DNA from: Flavobacteriales bacterium
Lineage (GTDB): Bacteria > Bacteroidota > Bacteroidia > Flavobacteriales_F > PHOS-HE28
DNA: 10,157 bases
Assembly: GCA_020635715.1 (NCBI GenBank)
Contig: JACJZG010000038.1
Location: 1 to 10,157, forward strand
Reading direction: 5' to 3'
The notes beneath the pieces were generated by a model. It did no database searches and was not told the origin of the DNA. It was given only the letters and a program-made list of their open reading frames with translations. Positions 1-7,600 of this stretch are shown piece after piece. Within the stretch, counting starts at the first letter, position 1; each line of letters begins with the position of its first letter. The translations under genes were made by a program, and so were the position numbers.

Positions 1-1
1 T

Positions 2-706
2 GTGGCGGATGCCTTGAACCCGTTCGTTGACGAGCGCGTGGACACGAACCTCACGAGCTATGCCTCGTCCATCCGCAACACCTTCTTCTACGATCGCACC
101 AGCCGCAAGTGGAGCGTGGACCACACGTTGCAGCGTGACCAGAGCCGCAGCCTGCTCGTGAACGGCTTCGAGTCCAGGTCGCGACACTTCGATACGTTCC
201 GTGTACGCTGGAACACCACGCGGCAATGGACCGCCGATGTGGAAGCCGAAACGGGCCGCGTGAGCAACGGTTCCGACCTGCTGGCCGGACGCACCTACCG
301 GGTGGAACAGCAGGGGCTGAAGCCCCGCCTGACCTGGCAGCCCAATACTTCCGTGCGTGCGATCGCCGCCTTCAAGTACACCGAGAAACAGAATGTGCCG
401 GAATTCGGTGGCGAACGCGCCTTGATCGAGGACCTCGGGCTCGAGTTCCGGTACAACACCGCAGGCAAGGGAAGCATCCTGGTGACCGCGAACCGCGTGG
501 CGATCCGGTACGATGGCGAGACCAACTCCCCTATCGGGAACGAACTTCTCTCGGGCTTGAAGCCGGGCACCAACCTGACCTGGAGCCTGGGGATCCAACG
601 CAACCTGAGCAATAACCTGCAGGTGGACCTGACCTATAACGGGCGCCGATCGGAAGGTGTCCCGATGGTCCATGTGGGCGGCGCCCAGGTGCGTGCCTTC
701 TTCTGA
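2..706 (+). CDS. C-terminal part of a large outer-membrane beta-barrel protein (5' end outside window)
   Basis: The frame is open to the window edge. The GTG at position 2 is probably internal, so about 234 C-terminal residues are visible. The fragment alternates polar and aromatic/hydrophobic residues in short amphipathic strands (for example FDTFRVRWN, LTWSLGIQRNL, LQVDLTYNGRR) and ends in Phe-Phe after RA. A terminal aromatic residue is what the BAM machinery usually recognises in outer-membrane barrels. The tail follows the pattern GLKPGxNxxWxxxxxRxL, then YxGRR, then HVGxxQVRAFF. I associate this pattern with a conserved family of very large uncharacterised Bacteroidota outer-membrane proteins, but that is memory and not a search. 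No TonB box or plug can be seen because the N-terminus is missing. The role is unknown; it could be a porin-like or transport barrel. The barrel call is fairly secure and the family is not. It converges on the next gene across a strong hairpin. Confidence 0.6.
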   Translation: MADALNPFVDERVDTNLTSYASSIRNTFFYDRTSRKWSVDHTLQRDQSRSLLVNGFESRSRHFDTFRVRWNTTRQWTADVEAETGRVSNGSDLLAGRTYRVEQQGLKPRLTWQPNTSVRAIAAFKYTEKQNVPEFGGERALIEDLGLEFRYNTAGKGSILVTANRVAIRYDGETNSPIGNELLSGLKPGTNLTWSLGIQRNLSNNLQVDLTYNGRRSEGVPMVHVGGAQVRAFF

Positions 707-716
707 TGGCAACGAA

Positions 717-742
717 CAAGCCCCGGTGCTGGCCGGGGCTTG
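717..742. terminator. Bidirectional hairpin terminator between convergent genes
   Basis: A perfect 10-bp inverted repeat (717-726 CAAGCCCCGG, 733-742 CCGGGGCTTG) encloses a 6-base loop. It starts 10 bases after the stop of the barrel gene (706) and lies 22 bases beyond the stop of the convergent gene (765). It is placed to end transcription from both sides. There is no clear run of T after either arm, so it is a strong stem without the classic U-tract. Confidence 0.75.
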
Positions 743-764
743 CAACGGGGGGCCTGTCGCCCGC

Positions 765-1679
765 TTATTTCAAGGTGAACTTCGCCTCGGAGACCTTGGC
801 CCCCGATTCGTAGATCTCCACGATGTACTGGCCGGTGCGCATCTCCCCCGCACCATTCCAGAAGATGCAGGCGTCCACCGGTTGGTTCTGGTAGTTCACT
901 TCGCGTTTCGCACTGTACTCCCCTTCCACGCCATTGAACTTGAAGCGGTTGTTGGTATCTCCGGCGGGCAGCACGGAACCGTCCGGACTGATCACCCGCA
1001 TGTAGAGCGTCTTATCCCCGGCGTCGGTCACCGAGTTCTGCCCAAGAGTGAAGCAGCACTTGACCATCTCGGCCTTCTTCGCGCGGTCGGTCTCGACCTG
1101 CTTGCCGTTGTTCCGCATGAAGAGCGCACCCGCATTGATGGTGGTGGTGTGCAACACGGCCCCTTTGGCGATCTTGCCCTCCAGGGCTTCCTTCTCCGTG
1201 GAGAGCGCCTCCTTCTGGCCCCTCACCTCGCCGAGCTCCTGTGTCAGACCCACGTTCTGGGCCGTGAGGGCGGCGTTGGCCTGGTTCAACGAATCGATGG
1301 TGACCACATAGCCCTTCATGATCTTGCGCAGCGTCTCCGCCTCCTTCCTGGCCTTGGCCAGGCTGTAGTTGCCCTTCTTCACCTGATCCAACAGGTCCTC
1401 GATCTGGGCGCGCTGGGCTTCCATCTCCACCGTGAGCTGCTCATTGTCCGTCTTCAGGGTGTCGTAGGAGGCGAGCATGTTCTCCAGCATCACCGTCACG
1501 TTCTCCTTCTCGCTGGTCACCGATGCCACCTGCTGCTGGGTCTGTTCCACCTCCTTCCCGCGCTGCATGAGCAGCCAGAACATGACGATGTTACTGAGCA
1601 ACAGCAGCACCACCAGCACAAGCAGACCGGTGCTGGAGCGGTTCTTCGATCCGGAATTGTTCTCGGTGTTCTGTTCCAT
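765..1679 (-). CDS. Membrane-anchored coiled-coil protein, function unknown (304 aa)
   Basis: This protein is not assigned to a named family. Residues 1-17 are polar (Asn, Ser and Lys rich). A single hydrophobic helix follows at about 18-38 (from TGLLVLVVLLLLSN), then basic RGK, which suggests an N-in signal anchor with the bulk in the periplasm. Residues about 41-175 are rich in Glu, Gln, Lys and Leu in heptad-like spacing and should form a long parallel coiled coil. The C-terminal part (about 176-304) looks like a compact beta domain: a KCCFTL strand, then LYMRVISPDG, then PVDACIFWNG, then GQYIVEIYESG and FTLK. I recall similar tails in Bacteroidota hypothetical proteins (strand, MRV-x-P-G, CIFW, Y-VEIY) but cannot name a function. 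The ATG at 1679 is the only sensible start, and no Shine-Dalgarno is obvious, as is usual in this phylum. It is divergent from the comF-like gene and is probably a single-gene unit. A scaffold or envelope-spacing role is possible but only a guess. Confidence 0.85.
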   Translation of the reverse strand: MEQNTENNSGSKNRSSTGLLVLVVLLLLSNIVMFWLLMQRGKEVEQTQQQVASVTSEKENVTVMLENMLASYDTLKTDNEQLTVEMEAQRAQIEDLLDQVKKGNYSLAKARKEAETLRKIMKGYVVTIDSLNQANAALTAQNVGLTQELGEVRGQKEALSTEKEALEGKIAKGAVLHTTTINAGALFMRNNGKQVETDRAKKAEMVKCCFTLGQNSVTDAGDKTLYMRVISPDGSVLPAGDTNNRFKFNGVEGEYSAKREVNYQNQPVDACIFWNGAGEMRTGQYIVEIYESGAKVSEAKFTLK

Positions 1680-1705
1680 GGGTTGTTCCCGCGTAGTTCG
1701 GACCG

Positions 1706-1713
1706 CTAAATTA
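1706..1713 (-). promoter_or_regulatory. Possible -7 promoter box for the coiled-coil gene
   Basis: Read on the minus strand the bases are TAATTTAG, one mismatch from the Bacteroidota -7 consensus TAnnTTTG, ending 26 bases before the ATG at 1679. It lies in the 86-base divergent gap and is an AT-rich island in GC-rich surroundings. I see no TTG at the expected -33 distance, so the call is weak. Confidence 0.25.
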
Positions 1714-1765
1714 CAGGCGTCATATCCGGCCCTTTCCTTGGAACGGCCCGCTTATCAACAAAGTA

Positions 1766-2467
1766 TTGAAGACGAACCCGATCATCCGTTCGCTCGTGGA
1801 ACTCGGGGGCCTGTTCCTGCCACGCGTATGTGGAGGTTGCGACCGCGGCCTGCGGCAGTTCGAGGAAAGCCTCTGCAGCCATTGCGTGGCCGACCTGCCC
1901 CGCACCCGCTTCCACGACGATCCCCGGAACCGCGTGGAAGAGCTTTTCCGTGGCAAGGCGCAACTCGCTTCAGCAAGTGCCTTCCTGCACTTCAGCCGCA
2001 CCGGCATGGTGCAACGCATGCTGCACCGCATCAAATACCACCACGACCAGCAATTGGCACTCGAACTGGGACGCCGGATGGCCGAGGACATCAAGGAGAG
2101 CCCCCGGTTCAGCTCCGTGGATGTGCTTCTTCCGGTGCCGCTGCATCCGCGGAAGGAACGCATGCGCGGCTACAACCAGAGCCAGTTGCTCGTGGATGGG
2201 ATGCGGCAGGCCTGGCCCGTGGACGATCTTGGCAGAGGACTGGTGCGGGTGGTGCGCACGCCCTCGCAGACCAAAAGGAACCGCCTGGACCGCTGGCAGA
2301 ACGTGAAAGAGGCCTTCCACCTGCCCGATGCCGCACCCTTGAAGGATCGTCACGTGCTGATCGTGGATGATGTGGTGACCACCGGTGCCACCCTGGAGGG
2401 ATGCGTGCTGGTGTTGCGGGAAGTGCCGGGGATCCGTGTGAGCGTGTACACGGCCGCCTGCGCCTGA
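1766..2467 (+). CDS. comF: ComF-family phosphoribosyltransferase-like protein
   Basis: This is a ComF/GntX-type protein of 233 residues, the usual family length. An N-terminal four-cysteine zinc-ribbon-like motif is intact (C22-x2-C25 and C37-x2-C40). The family signature RGYNQSQLL follows in the middle, and RTPSQTKRNRLDRWQNV matches the ComF R-T-x-x-Q-x-x-x-x-R pattern. Near the end VLIVDDVVTTGAT (about 197-209) is the PRPP-binding motif of type I phosphoribosyltransferases. In naturally competent bacteria ComF is needed for uptake or handling of transforming DNA; its substrate is not established, and in non-competent species its job is unclear. The start is uncertain. No ATG fits; TTG at 1766 gives ten residues before the LVELGGLFLPRVC block, while GTG at 1796 would begin at that block. 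It is divergent from the coiled-coil gene. A hairpin spans its stop codon. Confidence 0.9.
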   Translation: MKTNPIIRSLVELGGLFLPRVCGGCDRGLRQFEESLCSHCVADLPRTRFHDDPRNRVEELFRGKAQLASASAFLHFSRTGMVQRMLHRIKYHHDQQLALELGRRMAEDIKESPRFSSVDVLLPVPLHPRKERMRGYNQSQLLVDGMRQAWPVDDLGRGLVRVVRTPSQTKRNRLDRWQNVKEAFHLPDAAPLKDRHVLIVDDVVTTGATLEGCVLVLREVPGIRVSVYTAACA

Positions 2468-2480
2468 ACACAAGGCGGCC
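2452..2480 (+). terminator. Hairpin spanning the comF stop codon (terminator or attenuator)
   Basis: A perfect 8-bp GC-rich inverted repeat, GGCCGCCT (2452-2459) and AGGCGGCC (2473-2480), encloses a 13-base loop that contains the comF TGA (2465-2467). It lies immediately before the TACCTTTG box of the next gene, which suits ending comF transcription before a new promoter. No T-run follows, so it could also be a weak pause or processing site. Confidence 0.45.
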
Positions 2481-2489
2481 ACGACCGGA

Positions 2490-2497
2490 TACCTTTG
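2490..2497 (+). promoter_or_regulatory. TAnnTTTG promoter box with very short leader, upstream of msrC
   Basis: TACCTTTG matches the Bacteroidota -7 consensus TAnnTTTG at every fixed base. The msrC ATG is at 2507, only nine bases after the box, so a transcript started here would have a leader of a few bases or be nearly leaderless. The -33 TTG element is not clear; CTG at 2464-2466 is the nearest candidate. The box would drive msrC and the overlapping lipoprotein gene independently of comF. Confidence 0.5.
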
Positions 2498-2506
2498 CGG
2501 TCCTCC

Positions 2507-2995
2507 ATGACCGGAACGATCACCCTCCCAGAGACCCAGGACCGGTCCGCTCGTTTCAAGGCCTTGATCCCGCAGTTACGTGCGTTGATCGGGTCGGAGC
2601 CGGATCCGGTGGCGACCATGGCCAATGTGACCGCCGCGTTGATGGAAGTGTTCCGATGGCATTGGATCGGCTTCTATCGGGTCGTGGATGATGAGCTCGT
2701 GCTCGGTCCCTTCCAAGGGCCCGTGGCCTGTACCCGTATCGCCTACGGGAAAGGGGTCTGTGGCACCGCCTGGAAGGAGGATCGGACCATGCTCGTGCCC
2801 GATGTGGAACAGTTCCCGGGACACATCGCCTGCAGTGCCCTGAGCCGCTCGGAGATCGTGGTACCCATCCACGGTAGGCCAGGAACCGTGACAGCGGTTC
2901 TCGACATCGACAGTGCGCTGCTCGATGACTTCACTGAGCAGGACCGCACGCACCTGGAGGAACTCTGCGCCCTCCTCGAAACGGATCGTGGATGA
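2507..2995 (+). CDS. msrC: Free methionine-(R)-sulfoxide reductase (GAF-domain fRMsr)
   Basis: This is a cytoplasmic GAF-domain enzyme that reduces free L-methionine-(R)-sulfoxide to methionine, with electrons from the thioredoxin system. The three family cysteines are all present. With the ATG at 2507 they are C75 (in PVACTRI), C85 (in GVCGTAW) and C109 (in HIACSALS). Their spacing of 10 and 24 residues equals that of E. coli MsrC (Cys84, Cys94, Cys118), where the last is catalytic and the others resolve the sulfenic acid. Other GAF fRMsr marks are WIGFYR, LGPFQGPVAC, YGKGVCG and SEIVVPI. The length is 162 residues, about that of the family. I reject the TTG at 2495, which overlaps the promoter-like TTTG and adds only four residues. 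The stop overlaps the next start as ATGA, so the two genes are probably translationally coupled. The role is oxidative damage repair. Confidence 0.92.
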   Translation: MTGTITLPETQDRSARFKALIPQLRALIGSEPDPVATMANVTAALMEVFRWHWIGFYRVVDDELVLGPFQGPVACTRIAYGKGVCGTAWKEDRTMLVPDVEQFPGHIACSALSRSEIVVPIHGRPGTVTAVLDIDSALLDDFTEQDRTHLEELCALLETDRG

Positions 2996-4614
2996 GGCCC
3001 GTAGTCGCTTGGTCCGGCATCCTGTTCATCCTGTCAGGGTGTGCGAGCGTCCGGAACATCACCGGTGGAGAACAGGATACCATGCCTCCACGATTGATAA
3101 GCGCGACACCACCGGACCGCAGCGTACGGTTCGATGCGCCGGCGATCCTCCTGGAATTCGACGAACGTGTGCAATTGGACCGGGTGCGCGATCGGTTGTT
3201 GATCTCCCCTCCCTTGAAGACCCCGCCGGACGTGAAGCTGGCCGGTCCGCGCGGCGTGGAGATCAAATTGAACAGTCCCTTGGAGCCGGCGACCACCTAC
3301 ACTTTCAACCTGGGCGATTGCGTCAAGGACCTCACCGAAGGGAACACCGCTCCCGGACTTTCCTATGTGGTGAGCACCGGCGGAACACTGGACAGCGCCT
3401 GGTGCGCTGGCACGGTGATCAACGCCTTCACTGGACAGCCGGAGAAGGAGATGATGGTGGGGCTTTACGCGCCAGGTGATACGTCCGCTTTCCGCAAGGA
3501 CCGACCCGCCTATATGACCCGGACCGATGCGGCGGGGCATTTCATCCTGTCCAATCTTCCGTATGGCCGGTTCAGCGTTCTCGCCCTGCGCGACAAGAAC
3601 GCCAACTACCGCTACGACCTTCCCAACGAGGAGATCGCGTTCCTGGACAGCGCGGTCACCCTTGTGGTGGGAGATACCCTTCAGCCGGACATCCGGTTAC
3701 GGTCCTTTCTTCCCGCCAGCGCCCGGCAACAGGTGCGGACCTATGCTGTCAACGCCGACGGAGCCTTTGAACTGGTGATGGCAAGAGCTGTGGACAGCAT
3801 CGCTATCCGCGACGTGGCCCGCATCGGAGGCGGCTTGCGGTGGACGCCGGAATTCAATGCCACCCGGGATTCCATCCTCCTGTGGCCATCGGACACCACC
3901 TTGCTCAGCCACGGCTCCTACGAAGTGACGGTGGATCAGGATGTGTTGGACACCCTGCGCTACCGGCCCACGCGGAAGATGCCCTATTACACGGGTTTGA
4001 CGGCCCACCTGGTCGATCACACGGACGAGCCCACCATCCAGTTGCGCAGCACCCGCCCGATGACCGCCATCGACAGCGCACGGATCAGCCTGCTACGGGA
4101 TAGTGTGGCCGTCCCGTTCCGCATCGTAAAGGACGCCGCCCGGAGCTTCCGTCTGGTGTTCGAGGCGAGCGGCGCCGCGTCCTACCGGTTGCTCATCCAA
4201 CCCAAAGCTGTTCGCGACATCATTGGGGGAACGAACGACACGCTTCGTGCGACGCTGGGCACCCTCGAGGAAAAGTCCTTCGGTTCGTTGCGCGTGAAGC
4301 TCGAAGGCCTGGATCCGGAGGGCCACTATCTGGTGCAGGTGCTGGACGGACAACAACGGATACAGCATGAGACGCCCGTTACCGCGGAGGCATCGGTCGC
4401 TGTATGGGAGCGGCTCACGCCAGGCATGCGCACGCTCCGGCTGGTGCAGGACAGCAACCGGAACGGCCACTGGGATACCGGCGAATGGGGCCTGCTACGC
4501 CAACCAGAACGCACCTGGTACCACGCGGAACAGGTGAACATCAGGGCCTCCTGGGACGTCAAGATCGATTGGTCGTTGAATGCTCCAACGCCACCAGTTC
4601 GAACGGAGCCCTGA
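2992..4614 (+). CDS. Big_5 / Ig-like domain lipoprotein (540 aa)
   Basis: Residues 1-16 are a lipoprotein signal ending in the lipobox LSGC, with the acylated cysteine at C17. The next residues (ASVRN) have no acidic run, so the usual Bacteroidota surface-export signal is missing and a periplasm-facing position is more likely (inference). A GGEQDTMPPRLISATPP stretch (25-41) opens a Big_5-type Ig-like domain at about 31-130 (FDERVQL, LLISPP, PATTYTFNLG, SYVVSTG). A transthyretin/carboxypeptidase-regulatory-like beta sandwich follows at about 138-215 (GTVINAFTG, YMTRTDAAGHFILSNLPYG, LALRDKNANYRYD). Near the C-terminus a second Asp/Asn-rich turn occurs, QDSNRNGHWDTGEW, then a closing segment ending WDVKIDW. 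This domain order is a recurrent Bacteroidota lipoprotein family whose function is not known to me. It overlaps msrC by four bases (ATGA), and the adhesin gene follows after 69 bases on the same strand. The family call is good; the function is unassigned. Confidence 0.85.
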   Translation: MRPVVAWSGILFILSGCASVRNITGGEQDTMPPRLISATPPDRSVRFDAPAILLEFDERVQLDRVRDRLLISPPLKTPPDVKLAGPRGVEIKLNSPLEPATTYTFNLGDCVKDLTEGNTAPGLSYVVSTGGTLDSAWCAGTVINAFTGQPEKEMMVGLYAPGDTSAFRKDRPAYMTRTDAAGHFILSNLPYGRFSVLALRDKNANYRYDLPNEEIAFLDSAVTLVVGDTLQPDIRLRSFLPASARQQVRTYAVNADGAFELVMARAVDSIAIRDVARIGGGLRWTPEFNATRDSILLWPSDTTLLSHGSYEVTVDQDVLDTLRYRPTRKMPYYTGLTAHLVDHTDEPTIQLRSTRPMTAIDSARISLLRDSVAVPFRIVKDAARSFRLVFEASGAASYRLLIQPKAVRDIIGGTNDTLRATLGTLEEKSFGSLRVKLEGLDPEGHYLVQVLDGQQRIQHETPVTAEASVAVWERLTPGMRTLRLVQDSNRNGHWDTGEWGLLRQPERTWYHAEQVNIRASWDVKIDWSLNAPTPPVRTEP

Positions 4615-4628
4615 GGCCAGGAACCCTG

Positions 4629-4679
4629 GACCACCGGATCCCGTAGAACGCCCGCCACCACCTGCACTCTTCGGTGGTC
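4629..4679 (+). promoter_or_regulatory. Two mutually exclusive hairpins before the adhesin start
   Basis: The 3' arm CGGTGGTC (4672-4679) can pair with GACCACCG at 4629-4636 (8 bp, 35-base loop), or its core GGTGGT (4673-4678) can pair with ACCACC at 4657-4662 (6 bp, 10-base loop). The arm ends four bases before the ATG at 4684. A small extra stem CCAGG/CCTGG lies at 4617-4629 just after the lipoprotein stop. This could modulate read-through or translation of the adhesin, or it could be chance in GC-rich DNA. No TAnnTTTG box is seen in this gap, so the adhesin may be read from the upstream promoter. Confidence 0.3.
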
Positions 4680-4683
4680 GACG

Positions 4684-7600
4684 ATGAGCTTTCGCGCACT
4701 CCCATTCCGTATGTTGTATCGGTGGAACCGATGCTCTTTGCTGTTCGCCGTTCTCCTGGTCACCCATACGACGATCGCACAGCAAGCCACTCAGGTGCCC
4801 ACCCGTGGGAAACGGTTCTGGACCGGATTCATGCAGAACGGCTTTGGTGCCCAGGGGATCAAGCTGCACATCCTTGGCAGCAACGCCACCTCGGGCACGG
4901 TGAGCATGCCCCTCACAGGCTGGAACGTTCCTTTCAGTGTTCCCGCCAACGGCGTTGTGGTGATCGATGTCCCCACTTCGGCTGAGAACACCGGCTCAGG
5001 CACCATCGCCAACAAGGGCATCCTCATCCAGGCCTCGGACAGTGTGAACGTTCTCGCCAGCAGCTTCCAGAACTTCACCCACGACGTCTCACAGGTCCTG
5101 CCCGAACCGGCCCTGGGCAATCGCTACCGTGTGGACGCCTATCAGGGCCTCCCCAACTTCAACAACCTTCACAAGAGCGAACTGTTGGTGGTGGCCAGCC
5201 AGGACGGTACGCAGGTGCGCATCACGCCTTCGGTGAACACGTTCAGCGGGCAACCCGCCGGCGTGCCGTTCGTGATCACGCTGAACGCGGGACAGACCTA
5301 TCAGCTCCAGGCCGCAACGGATGCGCTCGACCTTACCAACACCATCGTGGAAGCCACGGCGGCGAGCGGATCCTGTCGCCCCTTCGCCGTGCTGGGCGGG
5401 TCCATGTGCGCCACGGTCCCTGGTGCCTGTCAGGCCTGTGATGTGATCTTCGAACAACTGGTCCCGACCGCCGCGTGGGGAACACGCTACTACACCGCAC
5501 CGATCCATGGCGTGAACACGAGCACCTACCGCATCATGGCGGAGTTGGACGGTACGTCCGTCTCGATCAACGGCGGAGCTCCGATCATGTTGAACGCCGG
5601 TCAGCGGCACGAGGTGAACGGCAGTACGGTGCCCGCCTGCATCGTAGCCAGTCATCCGGTGAGCGTGGCACAACTGATGGAAGGGTACAGCTGCGCAGGC
5701 AATGGCGACCCATCGATGTGGCTGGTCTCCCCGGCGGAACGTCTTTCGCGTCAGGTGGCATGGAACACCTCTCCAAGTTCGTTGATCACGCAGCATAGCG
5801 TGAGCGTGGTGGTCCCCGTGGCCGCGGTGGGACAACTCACCCTGGACGGCACCGTAGTACCGGCTGGCCAGTTCCAATCCTACCCTGGCTGCAACGACCG
5901 TAAGCATGTGAAGTTGACCGTTCAGCCCGGGCGACATGTGCTGGCCGCTGCGGCCGGCCTCCAGGCGTACATGGTGGGTACCGGATATGGCGAGAGCTAC
6001 GCAGCCTCCGTGCACGATATCCGCAGCGTACCCGTGCCACAGGATAGTACGATCTGCGGCAGTGGTCCGCTCACGCTCAACGCACCGGAGCCCTTGAACA
6101 ACGCCACCTGGACGGAGGCTGCGGCACCGAACACGGTCATCGCCACCGGGAACAGCTACAGTTTCACACCCACCCAATCCGGCAGTTACACCGTAACGGG
6201 CACCCTGCCGCTCAGCGGCTGTCAGCGCAGCTTCACCTACAACGTGGGACTGCCGCTCACCATCCCCACCTGGCTCACCGCAAACGATGAACCCGAGATC
6301 ACGATCTGCCAGTACGAGTCGGTCCACCTCGCCTTGGTGCCCCCGCCGGATCCAGCCTGGTTCGATATCCAATGGACCCCAGGGTTCTCCCTGAACAACG
6401 ACACCATCGCCGACCCCGTGGCCACGCCGATGGCCTCCACCTGGTACCGCGCGCGCGTCTTCAGCCCGAGCGGCTGCGGCGACCTGGATGACAGCATCCG
6501 CGTGAACGTGATCCCGGCGAGCATCATCGAACTGAAGACCTTCGCCCAACCTGCCGCAGTATGCGCGGGGAGCACGGTACAGCTCAGCAGTCGGGCGCTG
6601 CGTGCCTTGTCCATGGACCTGTTCGATGGCGCACCCGGCAGTGGATGGACAGCCATCCAAGGCGGCATCGTGAGCGATATCTGCGGCAGTGCGAGCGGAA
6701 TGGCGCTCTACTTCAACGGTGCCGGCCAGCGCTATGCTCAGACAACGGGCTTCAACACCACCGGTGGCGGATCGCTCCGCTTCCAGCTCAAGATCGCGAA
6801 CGGCACCGCTCCATGCGATGATGCCGATACGGGGGAGGATATCGTCCTGGAATATTCCACCAACAACGGATTGAACTGGAACCTCATCACGACCTACAAC
6901 GAGGCCGGCTATCCCGACTTCACCCCGCTGGATGTTCCGATCCCCGCTGCAGCACAGACCGCGAACGCCATGTTCCGCATCCGACAGCTCGCGCACAACG
7001 GTGCCGGGCATGACAACTGGGCCATCGATGACTTCCTGATCGGGCGTTACGACAACAACTACCTCTCCTATTCATGGAGCCAGTCCAGCACCTTGAACAA
7101 CGCGGGCATCCACGACCCGCTCGCCACCCCCACGACTTCAGGCTGGTATGTGCTCAACGGTACGGACCCCCTGGGCAGCTGCGTCTACCAGGACTCGGTG
7201 TATGTGCAGGTGGATCCCGCGTTCACCCTCTCGGTCACGCCGAACCTCACGTTGTGCGCGGTGGCTGGAACGCCCATCACGGCCACTCCTTCCTCCGGGA
7301 CCAACGTGACCTACGCCTGGACCCCGAACAACGGAACACTGAGCGCGACGAACGTGCAGTCGCCGATAGCCACGCCCACCAGTACCACCACCTATCAAGT
7401 GACGGCGACATCCGGCATCGGCTGCACCGCTTCGGGCCAGGTGACCATCACCGTGGGGCAGTTGCTCAGTGTGAACGTGACCAGCGCGACCGACACGTTG
7501 TGCCAGGGACAGTCCGTACAGCTGAACGCCTCCGCCGCCGGTGGCTCCGGACTGACCTACGCCTGGACAGGGGCAGGGTTGAACAACAGTGGTATCGCGA

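Noticed and set aside
657..1709. A 350-codon plus-strand frame opposite the coiled-coil gene
   Set aside because: It crosses the perfect terminator-like hairpin at 717-742 and is antisense to a protein with a clear membrane helix and coiled coil. The His/Leu-rich peptide is the complement of coiled-coil codons.
1756..1768. A TACTTTG string on the minus strand in the divergent gap as promoter of the coiled-coil gene
   Set aside because: It is one base short of the TAnnTTTG spacing and lies over 75 bases from the start codon, inside the likely comF start region.
2495..2506. TTG at 2495 as the start of msrC
   Set aside because: It is part of the TACCTTTG promoter-like box and adds only four residues. 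The ATG at 2507 fits the family length and the spacing from the promoter.
5089..7011. A 640-codon open frame on the minus strand opposite the adhesin
   Set aside because: The plus-strand frame has clear domains across the whole span. The minus frame is low in hydrophobic core patterns, rich in Arg/Gly/His and shows no motif. Long antisense frames are common in GC-rich coding DNA.
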